15,117 bases of DNA from CAYQPF01 sp964419225 (GCA_964419225.1 CAYQPF010000121.1:1-15117); one strand, 5' to 3'; shown: positions 6,341 to 14,848, counted from the stretch's first letter. The notes: generated from the letters alone by a model not told the origin. A program made the numbers and translations.

Positions 6341-8935
6341 ATGAGAAAGTTAATATTCTTTAGCATAATTCTGCTATTAGTAACAGGATTGTATTCTGTA
6401 AGGGTTCATGACTATGCTTTTCAGGTAACTCAGCCCGACGGGCAGGTTCTGAACTGTTTTATCTCGGGTGATGAGAACTACCGCTGGTTGCACGATTCTC
6501 AGGATTATACGATCATCCAAAATGAGCAGACCGGTTATTTTGTTTATGCTCAAAGGGTAGGTAATGAATTAATACCATCACCGTATGTCTTCGGTTCTGC
6601 TAACCCGGTAACAGTAGGATTGGAAAAGAATCTGAAACATTCATCCGGTTATATTCTGCAAAAAGTTGCTTCTAAAAACTATGCTTCAACCCGGCGTGTA
6701 AGAGAAGATCGTACCCCAACTTCCGGTACGATCAATAATTTGGTTGTTTTTATCAGATTCAGTGGAGAATCAGAATTTGATGACCAAATCATGGAATTTA
6801 ATAGTTTATTCAACAATAATACAGCAGATGCAAACTCCATGCGTAATTATTTCTTGGCTACATCATATAATATGCTGACTGTCGATACCGGCTTTTACCC
6901 GATAGCTATTACAGAGGATGTTCAATCCTATCAGGATTCACATCCCCGCAGCTATTACCAGCCCTATAGTGTTTCTAATCCTACGGGGTATCAGAATGAT
7001 GCTCAGGCTACCCAGAGAGAGCATACCCTGCTAAGATCAGCAATTGAGTTTATCGCTCCTCAGGTTCCAACAGAGCTGAATCTGGATGGTGATAATGACG
7101 GGAAGGTCGATAATGTATGTTTCATTATTAAGGGCAATGCAGGAGCTTGGGCAGATTTACTTTGGCCTCATATGAGTTCTCTGGAATCCTTTACCGTGAA
7201 CATCAATGGGAAAAGAGTCTATAATTACAACTTCCAGTTAAGAGATTTTCTCATTCAGAGAGGAGTCGGTGTACTTTGTCATGAAATGCAGCATTCACTC
7301 GGGTTTCCTGATCTATATCATTATAGTTATGATAATATCGATCCAGTAGGAGACTGGGATATAATGGAAACTGATTCCAATCCGCCTCAGTTTTCCTGTG
7401 CTTACATGAAACAACGTTATACTGACTGGCTGGAAAACATTCCCGAAATCCAGGCCCCTGGTACTTTTACTTTAAATTCCTTAATGCAGAGTACCAATAA
7501 TAGTTTTATCTTAGAATCACCTTATACTTATGATGAACTTTTTGTGATTGAGTACCGTAAGCAGGTTGGGACTTTTGAATCTCAGATTCCCGGAACTGGT
7601 CTTTTAGTATATAGAATTAATAAAATGCAGAGTGGACAGGGTAATCCTTATGGATCTCCTGATGAAGTATATCTTTACAGACCGGATGGTACATATTATG
7701 TGAATGGAAATATTAATAATGCATTCTTCAGCAGTGAATCCGGGAGGACTGCTTTCAACGAAACAACAAATCCCAGTCCTTTTTTATCCAATTCCAATTT
7801 GGGTGGTATCGCCTTAGCTAATATAGGTTCTGCCGGAGAGACGATAACATTTGATGTTCTTTTCCCGGAACCAAATAGCCCCATCCTTTTATATCCCCAT
7901 AACAGAAGCGAGAATGTAGGAAATGTTGTCAGCTTTAACAGGCATAAGGTGCATTTTGCCTGGAACAGTCTTCTTGATTGTGTGTGCAATTTTACCCTGG
8001 CAACTGATGCAAACATGACTAATATTGTGAAAACCATTAACGGTGTTGAGGATGAATTTGTTGTGGACAGTCTGAGTGCCAATGCTACCTACTATTGGAA
8101 AATCACCAATACCACAGCCAATTCTACATCACCTGTGTTCCGTTTTACTGTTGAACCTAATGCTACAATTCCATCCGGTACAATTACAATGGAAGATACT
8201 TCTATGCTTAGTGAATATTACGAGAACTGCTGGGATGTCTGGAGAATTATGGATTCCAATTATGGTGGGGGAGATGCACCGGAAATGATTGCTTTTCCAG
8301 CAGCTTGTACAAATGCTGTAGCCAGATTGATCTCATATCCTTTGGATCTGCCTATAAGATGGCCATATCAGGTGAATTTCCAAACAGCTTTTATGTCCTA
8401 TGATCCTACTGCTGTGACCATTAAACTTCAATCCAGCCCCGATAAGGTTACCTGGTATGATGAATGGGTGCCAAATATCTCTTCAGGTTATCTGCCTCCA
8501 GCCAATGTTAGTGTAAATTTACAGAATTTCATTCCTGGTGAAGGATCTGTCTGCTACATATCCTGGGTCATTGAAGGAGATTTCAGTCAATTATACGGTT
8601 GGGTAGTCGATAATATCAGTTTTACTCCTGTGGAGAATGCTGATGAAATAGTTGCTCCCAAAGAAATGACCTGTTCCGCTTATCCTAATCCTTTCAACCC
8701 GACAACGACCATCAAGTTAACCTTACCTCTCAAATCTCCGGTTGATGTGGATATTTACAACATCAAAGGACAGAAAGTAAGTTCTTTGTTCAGCGGAGAT
8801 CTGGATAAAGGTGAGCATTCCTTTACCTGGAAAGGTTTGGATAATACAGGTAAGCACTGTGGTTCAGGAGTATATTTCTATAAAGTCAAAACAGATAGTA
8901 AGGAAATCGTGCGGAAAGTACTCATGTTAAAGTAA
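6341..8935 (+). CDS. Secreted M6-family metalloprotease with C-terminal sorting/FlgD-Ig domain
   Basis: This is a zinc endopeptidase of the immune inhibitor A (M6) type, probably released or displayed outside the cell. It has 864 residues from ATG 6341, chosen because GGAGG (6331-6335) lies five bases upstream; the in-frame ATG at 6329 is directly beside that site and would spoil the signal peptide. Order: signal peptide MRKLIFFSIILLLVTGLYS (1-19); propeptide-like region (to about 130); peptidase with a DGDNDG calcium-type loop (about 249-254), HEMQHSLGFPDLY (314-326; zinc ligands H314 and H318, catalytic E315) and VGDWDIM (336-342); an Fn3-like region (about 513-605); a beta-sandwich of MAM or cleaved-adhesin type (about 620-765); and a C-terminal domain (about 775-864) beginning AYPNPFNPTTTIKL and containing GVYFYKV. 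The last is typical of FlgD-Ig or type IX secretion sorting domains. Substrate unknown. Confidence 0.93.
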   Translation: MRKLIFFSIILLLVTGLYSVRVHDYAFQVTQPDGQVLNCFISGDENYRWLHDSQDYTIIQNEQTGYFVYAQRVGNELIPSPYVFGSANPVTVGLEKNLKHSSGYILQKVASKNYASTRRVREDRTPTSGTINNLVVFIRFSGESEFDDQIMEFNSLFNNNTADANSMRNYFLATSYNMLTVDTGFYPIAITEDVQSYQDSHPRSYYQPYSVSNPTGYQNDAQATQREHTLLRSAIEFIAPQVPTELNLDGDNDGKVDNVCFIIKGNAGAWADLLWPHMSSLESFTVNINGKRVYNYNFQLRDFLIQRGVGVLCHEMQHSLGFPDLYHYSYDNIDPVGDWDIMETDSNPPQFSCAYMKQRYTDWLENIPEIQAPGTFTLNSLMQSTNNSFILESPYTYDELFVIEYRKQVGTFESQIPGTGLLVYRINKMQSGQGNPYGSPDEVYLYRPDGTYYVNGNINNAFFSSESGRTAFNETTNPSPFLSNSNLGGIALANIGSAGETITFDVLFPEPNSPILLYPHNRSENVGNVVSFNRHKVHFAWNSLLDCVCNFTLATDANMTNIVKTINGVEDEFVVDSLSANATYYWKITNTTANSTSPVFRFTVEPNATIPSGTITMEDTSMLSEYYENCWDVWRIMDSNYGGGDAPEMIAFPAACTNAVARLISYPLDLPIRWPYQVNFQTAFMSYDPTAVTIKLQSSPDKVTWYDEWVPNISSGYLPPANVSVNLQNFIPGEGSVCYISWVIEGDFSQLYGWVVDNISFTPVENADEIVAPKEMTCSAYPNPFNPTTTIKLTLPLKSPVDVDIYNIKGQKVSSLFSGDLDKGEHSFTWKGLDNTGKHCGSGVYFYKVKTDSKEIVRKVLMLK

Positions 8936-8962
8936 GCAATCGGTTGCAAATATTAATTTGTA

Positions 8963-8992
8963 GGGGCAAATAATCATTTGCCCCCTTTTTTT
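8963..8992 (+). terminator. Intrinsic terminator of the metalloprotease gene
   Basis: A perfect 9-bp stem, GGGGCAAAT (8963-8971) with ATTTGCCCC (8976-8984), has a 4-nt loop and is followed by C and seven Ts. It starts 28 bases after the stop codon. Confidence 0.9.
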
Positions 8993-8996
8993 AGAC

Positions 8997-9026
8997 AAAA
9001 AAAAGGGCAGACACACAGGTCTGCCC
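8997..9026 (-). terminator. Intrinsic terminator of the minus-strand operon
   Basis: On the minus strand GGGCAGAC (9026-9019) pairs with GTCTGCCC (9012-9005) around a 6-nt loop, followed by eight Ts (9004-8997). It lies about 20 bases after the stop of the DUF3467 gene and only 4 bases from the opposing terminator. Both share a TAGGGGCA(A/G)A left arm. Confidence 0.88.
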
Positions 9027-9046
9027 CTACGTTAACAAGATTCAGT

Positions 9047-9349
9047 TTATGATTTTTTGAAGCCGATTCCTTTACCATCTTCAGGTTGACCGATCAGCTT
9101 AATCTCACCATTTTGTTTTTCAAATGTTTCAATATTGGATTGTAATATTTTTAAAAGTTGTTTAGCATGTTGAGGTGTGGTTAGAATTCTGCTATAGACT
9201 TTTGCATTGGGAATGCCTGGCAGCATTCTGGCGAAATCGAGGATGAATTCAGAAGGTGAATAACTGATTACGAACATATTGGAATAAATGCCTTCACCGA
9301 CTTTTTCATCAATATTGATATTTATTTGTTGTGGGGGTGCCTGAGTCAT
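9047..9349 (-). CDS. DUF3467 family protein
   Basis: This is a 100-residue soluble protein with the DUF3467 pattern: IDEKVGEGIYSNMFVISYSP (13-32), SEFILDFARMLPG (33-45), KVYSRILTTPQHAKQLLKIL (50-69), then NIETFEKQNGEI (72-83). The family is widespread in bacteria, often small and single-domain, and has no assigned function that I know of. The ATG has AAGGAG upstream, formed partly from the stop codon region of coaD 11 bases away, so it is the last gene of the operon and probably translated together with coaD. No membrane segment or signal peptide. Confidence 0.88.
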   Translation of the reverse strand: MTQAPPQQININIDEKVGEGIYSNMFVISYSPSEFILDFARMLPGIPNAKVYSRILTTPQHAKQLLKILQSNIETFEKQNGEIKLIGQPEDGKGIGFKKS

Positions 9350-9360
9350 AACAATTCTCC

Positions 9361-9834
9361 TTAGTTTTTATTTTTAATGGCTTGTTCAACACAAGGTGGG
9401 ATGAAGTCACTTAGATCTCCACCTAATTTTACGATTTGTCTGATCATACTGGAGCTAAGATACAGATATTTATAATCCGGTACCATGAAGATAGTATTCA
9501 GATCAGCTTGCAGGTTTTTATTCATAAGAGCGAGTTGTAATTCATATTCGAAATCAGATACAGCTCTGAGGCCTCTGATCATACTGACAGCACCCATGGA
9601 CATAGCAAATTCTACGACCAGTCCTTTGAAACTCATTACTTTGACTTTGGGTATATCCAGAGTAGCCATTTTACAAAGAGCTTCTCTCTCATCGGTTGAG
9701 AAGAGAGTCGCTTTACCTGTTGTGTCAGCTACTGCCAGGATAACTTCATCAAACATGATGGTAGCTTTTTTCAGGATATCGATATGGCCATTTGTAATTG
9801 GATCAAATGTGCCGGGATAAATAGCAATTTTCAT
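9361..9834 (-). CDS. coaD: Phosphopantetheine adenylyltransferase CoaD
   Basis: CoaD catalyses the penultimate step of coenzyme A synthesis: 4'-phosphopantetheine + ATP gives dephospho-CoA + PPi. It is 157 residues, the usual size. Motifs: IYPGTFDPITNGH (5-17, the TxGH nucleotidylyl-transferase signature with H17), IRGLRAVSDFEYE (86-98), and YLSSSMIRQIVKLGGDLSDF (125-144). The ATG overlaps the TAA of the upstream aminopeptidase gene by one base (TAATG), so translation is coupled. CoA and the 4'-phosphopantetheine of ACP are needed by the acyl-activating enzyme encoded in the same operon; any functional grouping is inferred. Confidence 0.97.
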   Translation of the reverse strand: MKIAIYPGTFDPITNGHIDILKKATIMFDEVILAVADTTGKATLFSTDEREALCKMATLDIPKVKVMSFKGLVVEFAMSMGAVSMIRGLRAVSDFEYELQLALMNKNLQADLNTIFMVPDYKYLYLSSSMIRQIVKLGGDLSDFIPPCVEQAIKNKN

Positions 9835-11069
9835 TATATAAAGGCCTTTTTTCTGATATTCTCTATATCTGCAATTTCTTTGGGAATAGCAGCAGACAGG
9901 TTGATATAACCGTCTTCTGTGATGAGAATATCATCTTCAATTCTTACACCGATGCCTTCTTCAGGAATATAAATACCGGGTTCAATGGTGATAATATTGC
10001 CGGGTTCAAGCATAAATTCTCTGGTTCCACCCACATCATGTGTATCCAGACCAAGATGATGACCGACTGAATGCATATAATATTTCTTATAATCACTGGC
10101 TTCTGTGATCAGATTCAGGTTGATTAGAGCTTCTGTGATGAGTTCCACTGTTTTTTCATTCACTGCTTTCATGGCAATGCCGGGCTTAAGCATAGCGATT
10201 ACTTCTTTCTGCACATGTAAAACTGCAGCATAAACATCCTTTTGTCTGCCTGTGAATTTTCCGCTGATAGGGAAGGTTCTGGTGATATCTGCACTGTAGT
10301 TATTGCAGGCAGCACCGACATCCAGTAAAACCAGTTCATCTTCGTTTATTTGAGTATCATTCTGAATATAATGTAAAGTTGCGGCATTGATACCGGTTGC
10401 GATGATCGGGGTAAATCCCCAGTATCTGAAACCATTGCTCAGCATTGTGTGGTACAGAGTGGCTTCAAGTTCATATTCCATCATGCCGGCTTTGGCTGTT
10501 TCCCAGATCTTGACGATACCTGCTCCGGTGATATCAATAGCTTTTTGCAGTTCGGCAACTTCAGTTTCATCTTTAATAGCTCTTAAAGGTCTGACCAGGT
10601 CAAGCATATCTTTGAACATAACGTGCGGATAGTGTTTTTTAACTCTTTGGGCAAATTGCAGAGGCTTATTGAGGGGTTTACTCAGATCAAGTGTACCGCT
10701 GTTAAAAAAGATCTTTTCTGAATTGATGACAGTATAGAGAATACCGGATTCGAATTCATCCAGGTATTGAATTTGCTGAACACCACTGATAGCGGTAGCT
10801 TCTTCAGCCAGCATTTTCTGACCGTCCCAGACAACTCTTTCCGGAATGTTTCTTTGGATGAACAAAGTTTCTACGGTTTTATCCTTTTCTTTACGCATAA
10901 CTAAAACAGCGTCAGGAATAATGAGACCGGTTAAATAAAAGAAATTCTTGTCCTGCTGAAATCTGAGAACTAAGGGACTCTCTGAAGCAGCGAACACGAT
11001 GAGGGACTGCCCGGGAGTCATACTTTGAGATAGAGCATCTCTTCTGGTATTAAATACAGTAGTTTGCAT
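9834..11069 (-). CDS. pepP: Aminopeptidase P family enzyme (Xaa-Pro aminopeptidase, M24B)
   Basis: This is a dinuclear metal peptidase that removes an N-terminal residue before proline. It has 411 residues: an N-terminal creatinase-like domain (about 1-150, with FQQDKNFFYLTGL) and a pita-bread catalytic domain (about 170-405). Metal ligands are all present: D250 (LLDVGA), D261 (SADITRTF), H337 (HSVGHHLG), E363 (TIEPGIY) and E378 (VRIED). H233 and H344 (DTHDVGG) fit the usual supporting histidines. It is slightly shorter than E. coli PepP (about 440). The start codon lies inside the end of the PHP gene (20-nt overlap), preceded by AGAGG. The fold is certain; strict Xaa-Pro specificity versus Xaa-Pro dipeptidase is not settled by sequence. 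Confidence 0.92.
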   Translation of the reverse strand: MQTTVFNTRRDALSQSMTPGQSLIVFAASESPLVLRFQQDKNFFYLTGLIIPDAVLVMRKEKDKTVETLFIQRNIPERVVWDGQKMLAEEATAISGVQQIQYLDEFESGILYTVINSEKIFFNSGTLDLSKPLNKPLQFAQRVKKHYPHVMFKDMLDLVRPLRAIKDETEVAELQKAIDITGAGIVKIWETAKAGMMEYELEATLYHTMLSNGFRYWGFTPIIATGINAATLHYIQNDTQINEDELVLLDVGAACNNYSADITRTFPISGKFTGRQKDVYAAVLHVQKEVIAMLKPGIAMKAVNEKTVELITEALINLNLITEASDYKKYYMHSVGHHLGLDTHDVGGTREFMLEPGNIITIEPGIYIPEEGIGVRIEDDILITEDGYINLSAAIPKEIADIENIRKKAFI

Positions 11070-11892
11070 GAATAACCTCTTTTTTATTTAATAATTCTTC
11101 AACACTTGATTCAGGTGCAGAGTAGTAACCATACTCGGCAATAATGTAATCTTCCCCGTGAAAATCAGATCCGCCTGTTCTGGCGAGATTATTTTTCAGT
11201 GCGACTTCATTATAGAAATGAACTTGTTCGAGGGAATGTCTGGCATAATATACTTCAAGACCTTCCAGACCCATATTGATGATATCGTACAAAATACTTT
11301 TGTTGTCTATTTTATAAGGGTGAGCCAGTACCGGGATACCGCCTGCTTTTTTAATAGCGAGGATCACGTCAGCAGTATGGAGAGTGGGTTTGGGGATAAA
11401 AGCGGGACCTTCGTTTCCGATATAGATATCGAAAGCATCTCTTACTTTTTCTACATATCCTGCTTCAACCATAGCTCTGGCGATGTGCGGTCTGCCAATA
11501 TAGTCATTCTCACCGGAGTTATGAGCGATTTTATCGATATCGAGTCGGATGCTCATTTCGCGGAGCTTATCGACTATTTTCTTGGCCCTGTAATATCTGC
11601 CATGGTGAATGAATAAAAGCATATCATTAAGTTCTTTATTATCCGGATCAACATAATAAGCCAGAATATGAATATCGGCATTTTTATAGATAGTACTGAT
11701 TTCCACACCCGGAATAAGAGTAATACCTAACTCTTTGGATAAGGGCAGGGCTGTCTTATATCCGTCGAGATTATCATGATCCGTAATAGAGATTGTCGTG
11801 TAATTATGTTTATGGACAAACTCCAGGACAGCGTCGGGGGACAATAATCCATCCGAGAAAGTTGTATGTAAATGTAAATCTATTTTTCCCAT
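11050..11892 (-). CDS. PHP-domain phosphoesterase (RNase AM / YciV-TrpH type)
   Basis: A 280-residue metal-dependent phosphoesterase. Members of this subfamily act as 3',5'-nucleoside bisphosphate phosphatases or 5'-3' exoribonucleases (E. coli RNase AM). The metal-site motifs run in order: DLHLHTTFSDG (5-15; H7, H9, D14), TDHDNLDG (37-44; D38, H39), PGVEIS (61-66; E64), H75, GRPHIA (133-138; H136), AHP (190-192; H191) and GGSDFHG (240-246; D243, H245). The small insert around 100-190 is typical of the TrpH-like group. The ATG overlaps the TAA of the acyl-activating gene by one base, with AAGGAG (11902-11897) upstream. Exact substrate is inferred from the family only. Confidence 0.88.
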   Translation of the reverse strand: MGKIDLHLHTTFSDGLLSPDAVLEFVHKHNYTTISITDHDNLDGYKTALPLSKELGITLIPGVEISTIYKNADIHILAYYVDPDNKELNDMLLFIHHGRYYRAKKIVDKLREMSIRLDIDKIAHNSGENDYIGRPHIARAMVEAGYVEKVRDAFDIYIGNEGPAFIPKPTLHTADVILAIKKAGGIPVLAHPYKIDNKSILYDIINMGLEGLEVYYARHSLEQVHFYNEVALKNNLARTGGSDFHGEDYIIAEYGYYSAPESSVEELLNKKEVIHANYCI

Positions 11893-13418
11893 TAATCTCC
11901 TTCTTTTTCCAATTCACGGCAAATTTCTTCCACAGCTCTGAAATTTACTTTTCCACTTCCCATCAAAGGAATACTTTCCAAGACATGGAACCTTTTGGGA
12001 ATAGCAATATTAGGTAAATCTTTACCCATTTTCTTTATGATTTGATGTTTATTAATTTCCTGGGTTGTCACGGCAGCAACGATGTCGGCACCTTTGATAG
12101 GATTGGGTATTTCCACCACGCAAGAGATTGTTCCTTCAGGCAGGTATTTCTCTAAAATAGATTCGACCTTGGCCAAAGAAATCATCTCACCACCGATCTT
12201 GACAAAGCGTTTTAGTCTGCCTGTGTGCCAGAGAAATCCGTCATTATCAACATAACCCATATCACCGGTCTCATACCAGCCGTTGTGAATGCGGAGGGAG
12301 GTTTCTTCCAGATCATTAAAATAACCTTTCATGACCAGATCACCCTTGATCAGGATCTTGCCTTCTTTTGTACGCGGTAATTCTTCATTTGTTTCAATAC
12401 TGACGATCTTCACCTGTACTCCGGGTAAGGGTTTGCCAACGCTACCGAATTTGTTGAAGAGAGGTGTATTCGTAGAAATAACAGGACTGGTTTCTGTGGT
12501 TCCGTAACCTTCCAGAACTTCCAGATCGTGATGTTTCAGATACTCGTCTCTGATCTGCATATTCAGTTTATCTGCACCTGCGATGGCGATTCTGACTGAT
12601 TTAAAGTCACCAGGCCCGGCTTTCTTAAAGTATCCGTAAAAGAAAGTAGGTGTTCCGATCATAATAGAAACCTGATATTTTCTGATAGAATCGACAATAG
12701 CTTTATAGTCCAGAGGGTTGGGCTGAGCAACAATAGAAGCACCTAAGAGTAATGGCAGCCAGAGTTCAACAGTCAACCCCATCACATGGAAATAAGGCAG
12801 ATTGGCTATGAAGATATCTCTTTCAGAAATATCAATGATTTTAGTGAACCCGTTAATGTTGTGCGAAATATTTTTATGTGTTAATTGCACAGCTTTAGGA
12901 TCTTTTTCACTACCGCTGGTGAAGAGTATAACGGCAGTATCGTCTTCATCAGAGGAAGGCAGCTGGGTTTTGATAATACTCAGGGGGAGTTTGGATAAGA
13001 GTGCGGCTTTGAGCTTATCCAGAGTAGAAATAGTGAGTAAAATATCTTCAATGAAGATCATACCGTTAACAGCTTCAATACCAAGCTTATCCAGCAGTTT
13101 TTTGCTGGTGATGACAGTTCTGAAGTTACATTTCTTCTGAGCATATTTACAGTTTTCAACTGCACCGGTAGAGTAATTGATCATGACAGGAGTTTTGCCT
13201 TTCATGAGGATTCCCATAAAAGATAAGATACTTCCTGCACCTGGAGGTAGCATTATACCGATATATTTACTATGATATCGTTTTATTTTCTTAGAAATGA
13301 TCAAAGACGCTATCAGAACTTGCGAGTAGGTATAATCTTTACCGGTACTCTGATCATAGATAGCTATTTTTTTGCCCATTTTCTTGGCCATTTCAATTAA
13401 TGCATGGTGTAAAATCAT
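11892..13418 (-). CDS. Stand-alone AMP-binding acyl-ACP/acyl-CoA synthetase, Aas C-terminal type
   Basis: This is an ANL-superfamily adenylating enzyme that activates a fatty acid with ATP for transfer to ACP or CoA. It has 508 residues. Motifs: FTSGSEKDPKAVQLTH (166-181, P-loop; the usual PKG is PKA here), NLPYFHVMGLTVELWLPLL (206-224), GTPTFFYGYF (255-264), VLEGYGTTETSPV (301-313), NGWYETGDMGYVDNDGF (379-395), GRLKRFVKIGGEM (400-412), and the C-terminal lysine K490 in MGSGKVNF. The pattern, notably 'RLKRFVKIGGEM' and 'LEGYGTTETSPV', is closest to the synthetase half of E. coli Aas, but the acyltransferase half is absent. Its ATG lies 1 nt after the lpxH stop, with GGAAGGGA as ribosome site. 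A role in recycling acyl chains for phospholipid or lipid A is inferred from context. Confidence 0.88.
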   Translation of the reverse strand: MILHHALIEMAKKMGKKIAIYDQSTGKDYTYSQVLIASLIISKKIKRYHSKYIGIMLPPGAGSILSFMGILMKGKTPVMINYSTGAVENCKYAQKKCNFRTVITSKKLLDKLGIEAVNGMIFIEDILLTISTLDKLKAALLSKLPLSIIKTQLPSSDEDDTAVILFTSGSEKDPKAVQLTHKNISHNINGFTKIIDISERDIFIANLPYFHVMGLTVELWLPLLLGASIVAQPNPLDYKAIVDSIRKYQVSIMIGTPTFFYGYFKKAGPGDFKSVRIAIAGADKLNMQIRDEYLKHHDLEVLEGYGTTETSPVISTNTPLFNKFGSVGKPLPGVQVKIVSIETNEELPRTKEGKILIKGDLVMKGYFNDLEETSLRIHNGWYETGDMGYVDNDGFLWHTGRLKRFVKIGGEMISLAKVESILEKYLPEGTISCVVEIPNPIKGADIVAAVTTQEINKHQIIKKMGKDLPNIAIPKRFHVLESIPLMGSGKVNFRAVEEICRELEKEGD

Positions 13419-13419
13419 A

Positions 13420-14163
13420 TTATCCCTTCCCCAAATTACTTATATCAAAGTTAAGAAGTTCCACATTCCCGTCAATCATTTTTGCAAAAGAATTATGATT
13501 GATCCAATCGCCTAAATTTATATAGATGCCGTTGGGATACTGGATGAGTTTGGGACAATGTGAATGCCCCATAATGACAATATCCTGTTCCTTGAGAATT
13601 TCCTGAGCACTTACCTCCAAACCGGATTCTTTTCTTTGTTTTAACTGAGGCAGGTCTTTACGTTCACGGCTTGATCTGGAAAGAAATTTTCCTATTTTTA
13701 AGCCTATGTTGGGATGAATTAGTTCAAAAAAGAACATGACAATCTTTTTACGAATGATTTTCCGGAAGATTTGATATCTGAGATCGTTGGATGTATAAAG
13801 ATCTCCATGTGTCACAAATACCTTTTGATGATCTATTTCTTCGGAAAAACTGTCCTGATAGATCTCGACATCCAGGTAGTCTGTCAAAAAATTCTTTAAC
13901 CAGAAATCATGATTTCCGGCTACATAGACAATCCGACAACCAGATTCCTGCAGGTCTGCCAACTTCTTCAGTACAGGGAAATAATCTTTAATAATCACCG
14001 TATCCCAGACAAACCAAAGGTCAAAAATATCACCTGCTAAAACCAGCAGATCAGCCTGCCCTTTGATATGATCCAGAAAACGTAAAACTTTTAATCGCCT
14101 TTCTTTATCTTCTTTGTTCTCATCGAACTTTAAATGAAAATCTGATACAAAATATGCTCTCAT
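13420..14163 (-). CDS. lpxH: UDP-2,3-diacylglucosamine diphosphatase LpxH
   Basis: LpxH hydrolyses UDP-2,3-diacylglucosamine to lipid X and UMP in lipid A synthesis, at the inner face of the inner membrane. It is 247 residues, as usual. Calcineurin-type metal motifs: SDFHL (7-11; D8, H10), AGDIFDLW (43-50; D45), AGNHDFWL (82-89; N84, H85), THGD (118-121; H119) and GHSH (199-202; H200, H202). The middle section, with FFELIHPNIGLKIGKFLSRSSR, matches the LpxH cap region, supporting this over a generic phosphoesterase. It implies a lipid A-containing outer membrane. The start ATG follows the DUF4159 stop by 2 bases with no strong ribosome site of its own, suggesting coupled translation. Confidence 0.9.
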   Translation of the reverse strand: MRAYFVSDFHLKFDENKEDKERRLKVLRFLDHIKGQADLLVLAGDIFDLWFVWDTVIIKDYFPVLKKLADLQESGCRIVYVAGNHDFWLKNFLTDYLDVEIYQDSFSEEIDHQKVFVTHGDLYTSNDLRYQIFRKIIRKKIVMFFFELIHPNIGLKIGKFLSRSSRERKDLPQLKQRKESGLEVSAQEILKEQDIVIMGHSHCPKLIQYPNGIYINLGDWINHNSFAKMIDGNVELLNFDISNLGKG

Positions 14164-14165
14164 AG

Positions 14166-14837
14166 TTATTTAGTCTTCGTCATTAGGTAGTATAAAATGT
14201 TAGTTCCGAATTTCAAGGCTTGCTCTCTTACTTCGGGAGGATCTTTGTGGACTTCCGGATTGGCCCAGCCATCACTGATATTGGATTCAAATGTATATAA
14301 AATCATTAAACGTCCCTGATCATCAAAAATCCCAAAAGCCTGGGGTCTTTTATCATCGTGTTTATGAATCTTGGGTAAACCATTAGGAAAGTTGAAAAAA
14401 CAATTGTACAACTCGTGATTGCCAGGTAATTCGATCAGCTGTTTCTCAGGAAAGAGTTTTCGTACTTCTCTTCGAAAGGATTTATCCATGCCATAATCAT
14501 CATCAACATAAAGAAAACCTCCCAATAACAGATATTTCCGCAGACTGGCAACTTCTTTTTCTGTGAATAAAATGTTCCCGTGTCCTGTCATAAAAACAAA
14601 AGGATAATCAGAAATATTACCATCACTTGCTTTAACCACAGCCTGCTCAGTAGAGAAATCTGTGCCTATCTGTTTGTTGGCATAAGCAGTTAAATTGGGG
14701 ATCAGATCCGGATCGTTATACCAATCTCCTCCGCCATCATAGTTAAGCCTGGCTAAACGGGGTTTTGTTTCTGCTGCTGTAAGAACAGAACAACAAATCA
14801 TTATTATTAAAATGGTTAAAAAGATAAACTTTTTTAT
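14166..14837 (-). CDS. DUF4159 domain protein with signal peptide, apparent ATA start
   Basis: A 223-residue exported protein of unknown function. The DUF4159 family has a GATase-like alpha/beta look. Conserved blocks: LARLNYDGGGDWYNDP (28-43), PFVFMTGHGNILFTEKE (79-95), LGGFLYVDDDYGMDKSFRRE (105-124), ELPGNHELYNCFF (136-148), and GLPKIHKHDD (153-162). The start is a problem. A normal signal peptide (KKFIFLTILIIMICCSVLTAA) begins right after ATA at 14837-14835, which lies six bases after GGGAG; no ATG, GTG or TTG is well placed. The in-frame GTG at 14867 or TTG at 14870 lacks a ribosome site, and longer frames run through the upstream gene. A mutated ATG, sequencing error or rare AUA start are all possible. 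Gap to the upstream stop: 13 bases. Confidence 0.83.
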   Translation of the reverse strand: MKKFIFLTILIIMICCSVLTAAETKPRLARLNYDGGGDWYNDPDLIPNLTAYANKQIGTDFSTEQAVVKASDGNISDYPFVFMTGHGNILFTEKEVASLRKYLLLGGFLYVDDDYGMDKSFRREVRKLFPEKQLIELPGNHELYNCFFNFPNGLPKIHKHDDKRPQAFGIFDDQGRLMILYTFESNISDGWANPEVHKDPPEVREQALKFGTNILYYLMTKTK

Positions 14838-14848
14838 ATTATACTCCC
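14835..14848 (-). promoter_or_regulatory. Ribosome binding site and ATA start of the DUF4159 gene
   Basis: GGGAG (14848-14844), six spacer bases (TATAAT), then ATA (14837-14835) followed by AAA AAG, the Lys-Lys of the signal peptide. Placement is ideal for a start codon, but the codon is not one of the standard ones. Confidence 0.55.

Noticed and set aside
7696..8082. Open frame opposite the metalloprotease
   Set aside because: Antisense to conserved protease sequence; no start signals or known motifs.
9485..9820. Open frame on the plus strand opposite coaD
   Set aside because: Antisense to a clear coaD; no family features or ribosome site.
11158..11616. Open frame of about 150 codons opposite the PHP gene
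   Set aside because: Shadow of the PHP coding sequence; composition shows no recognisable domain.
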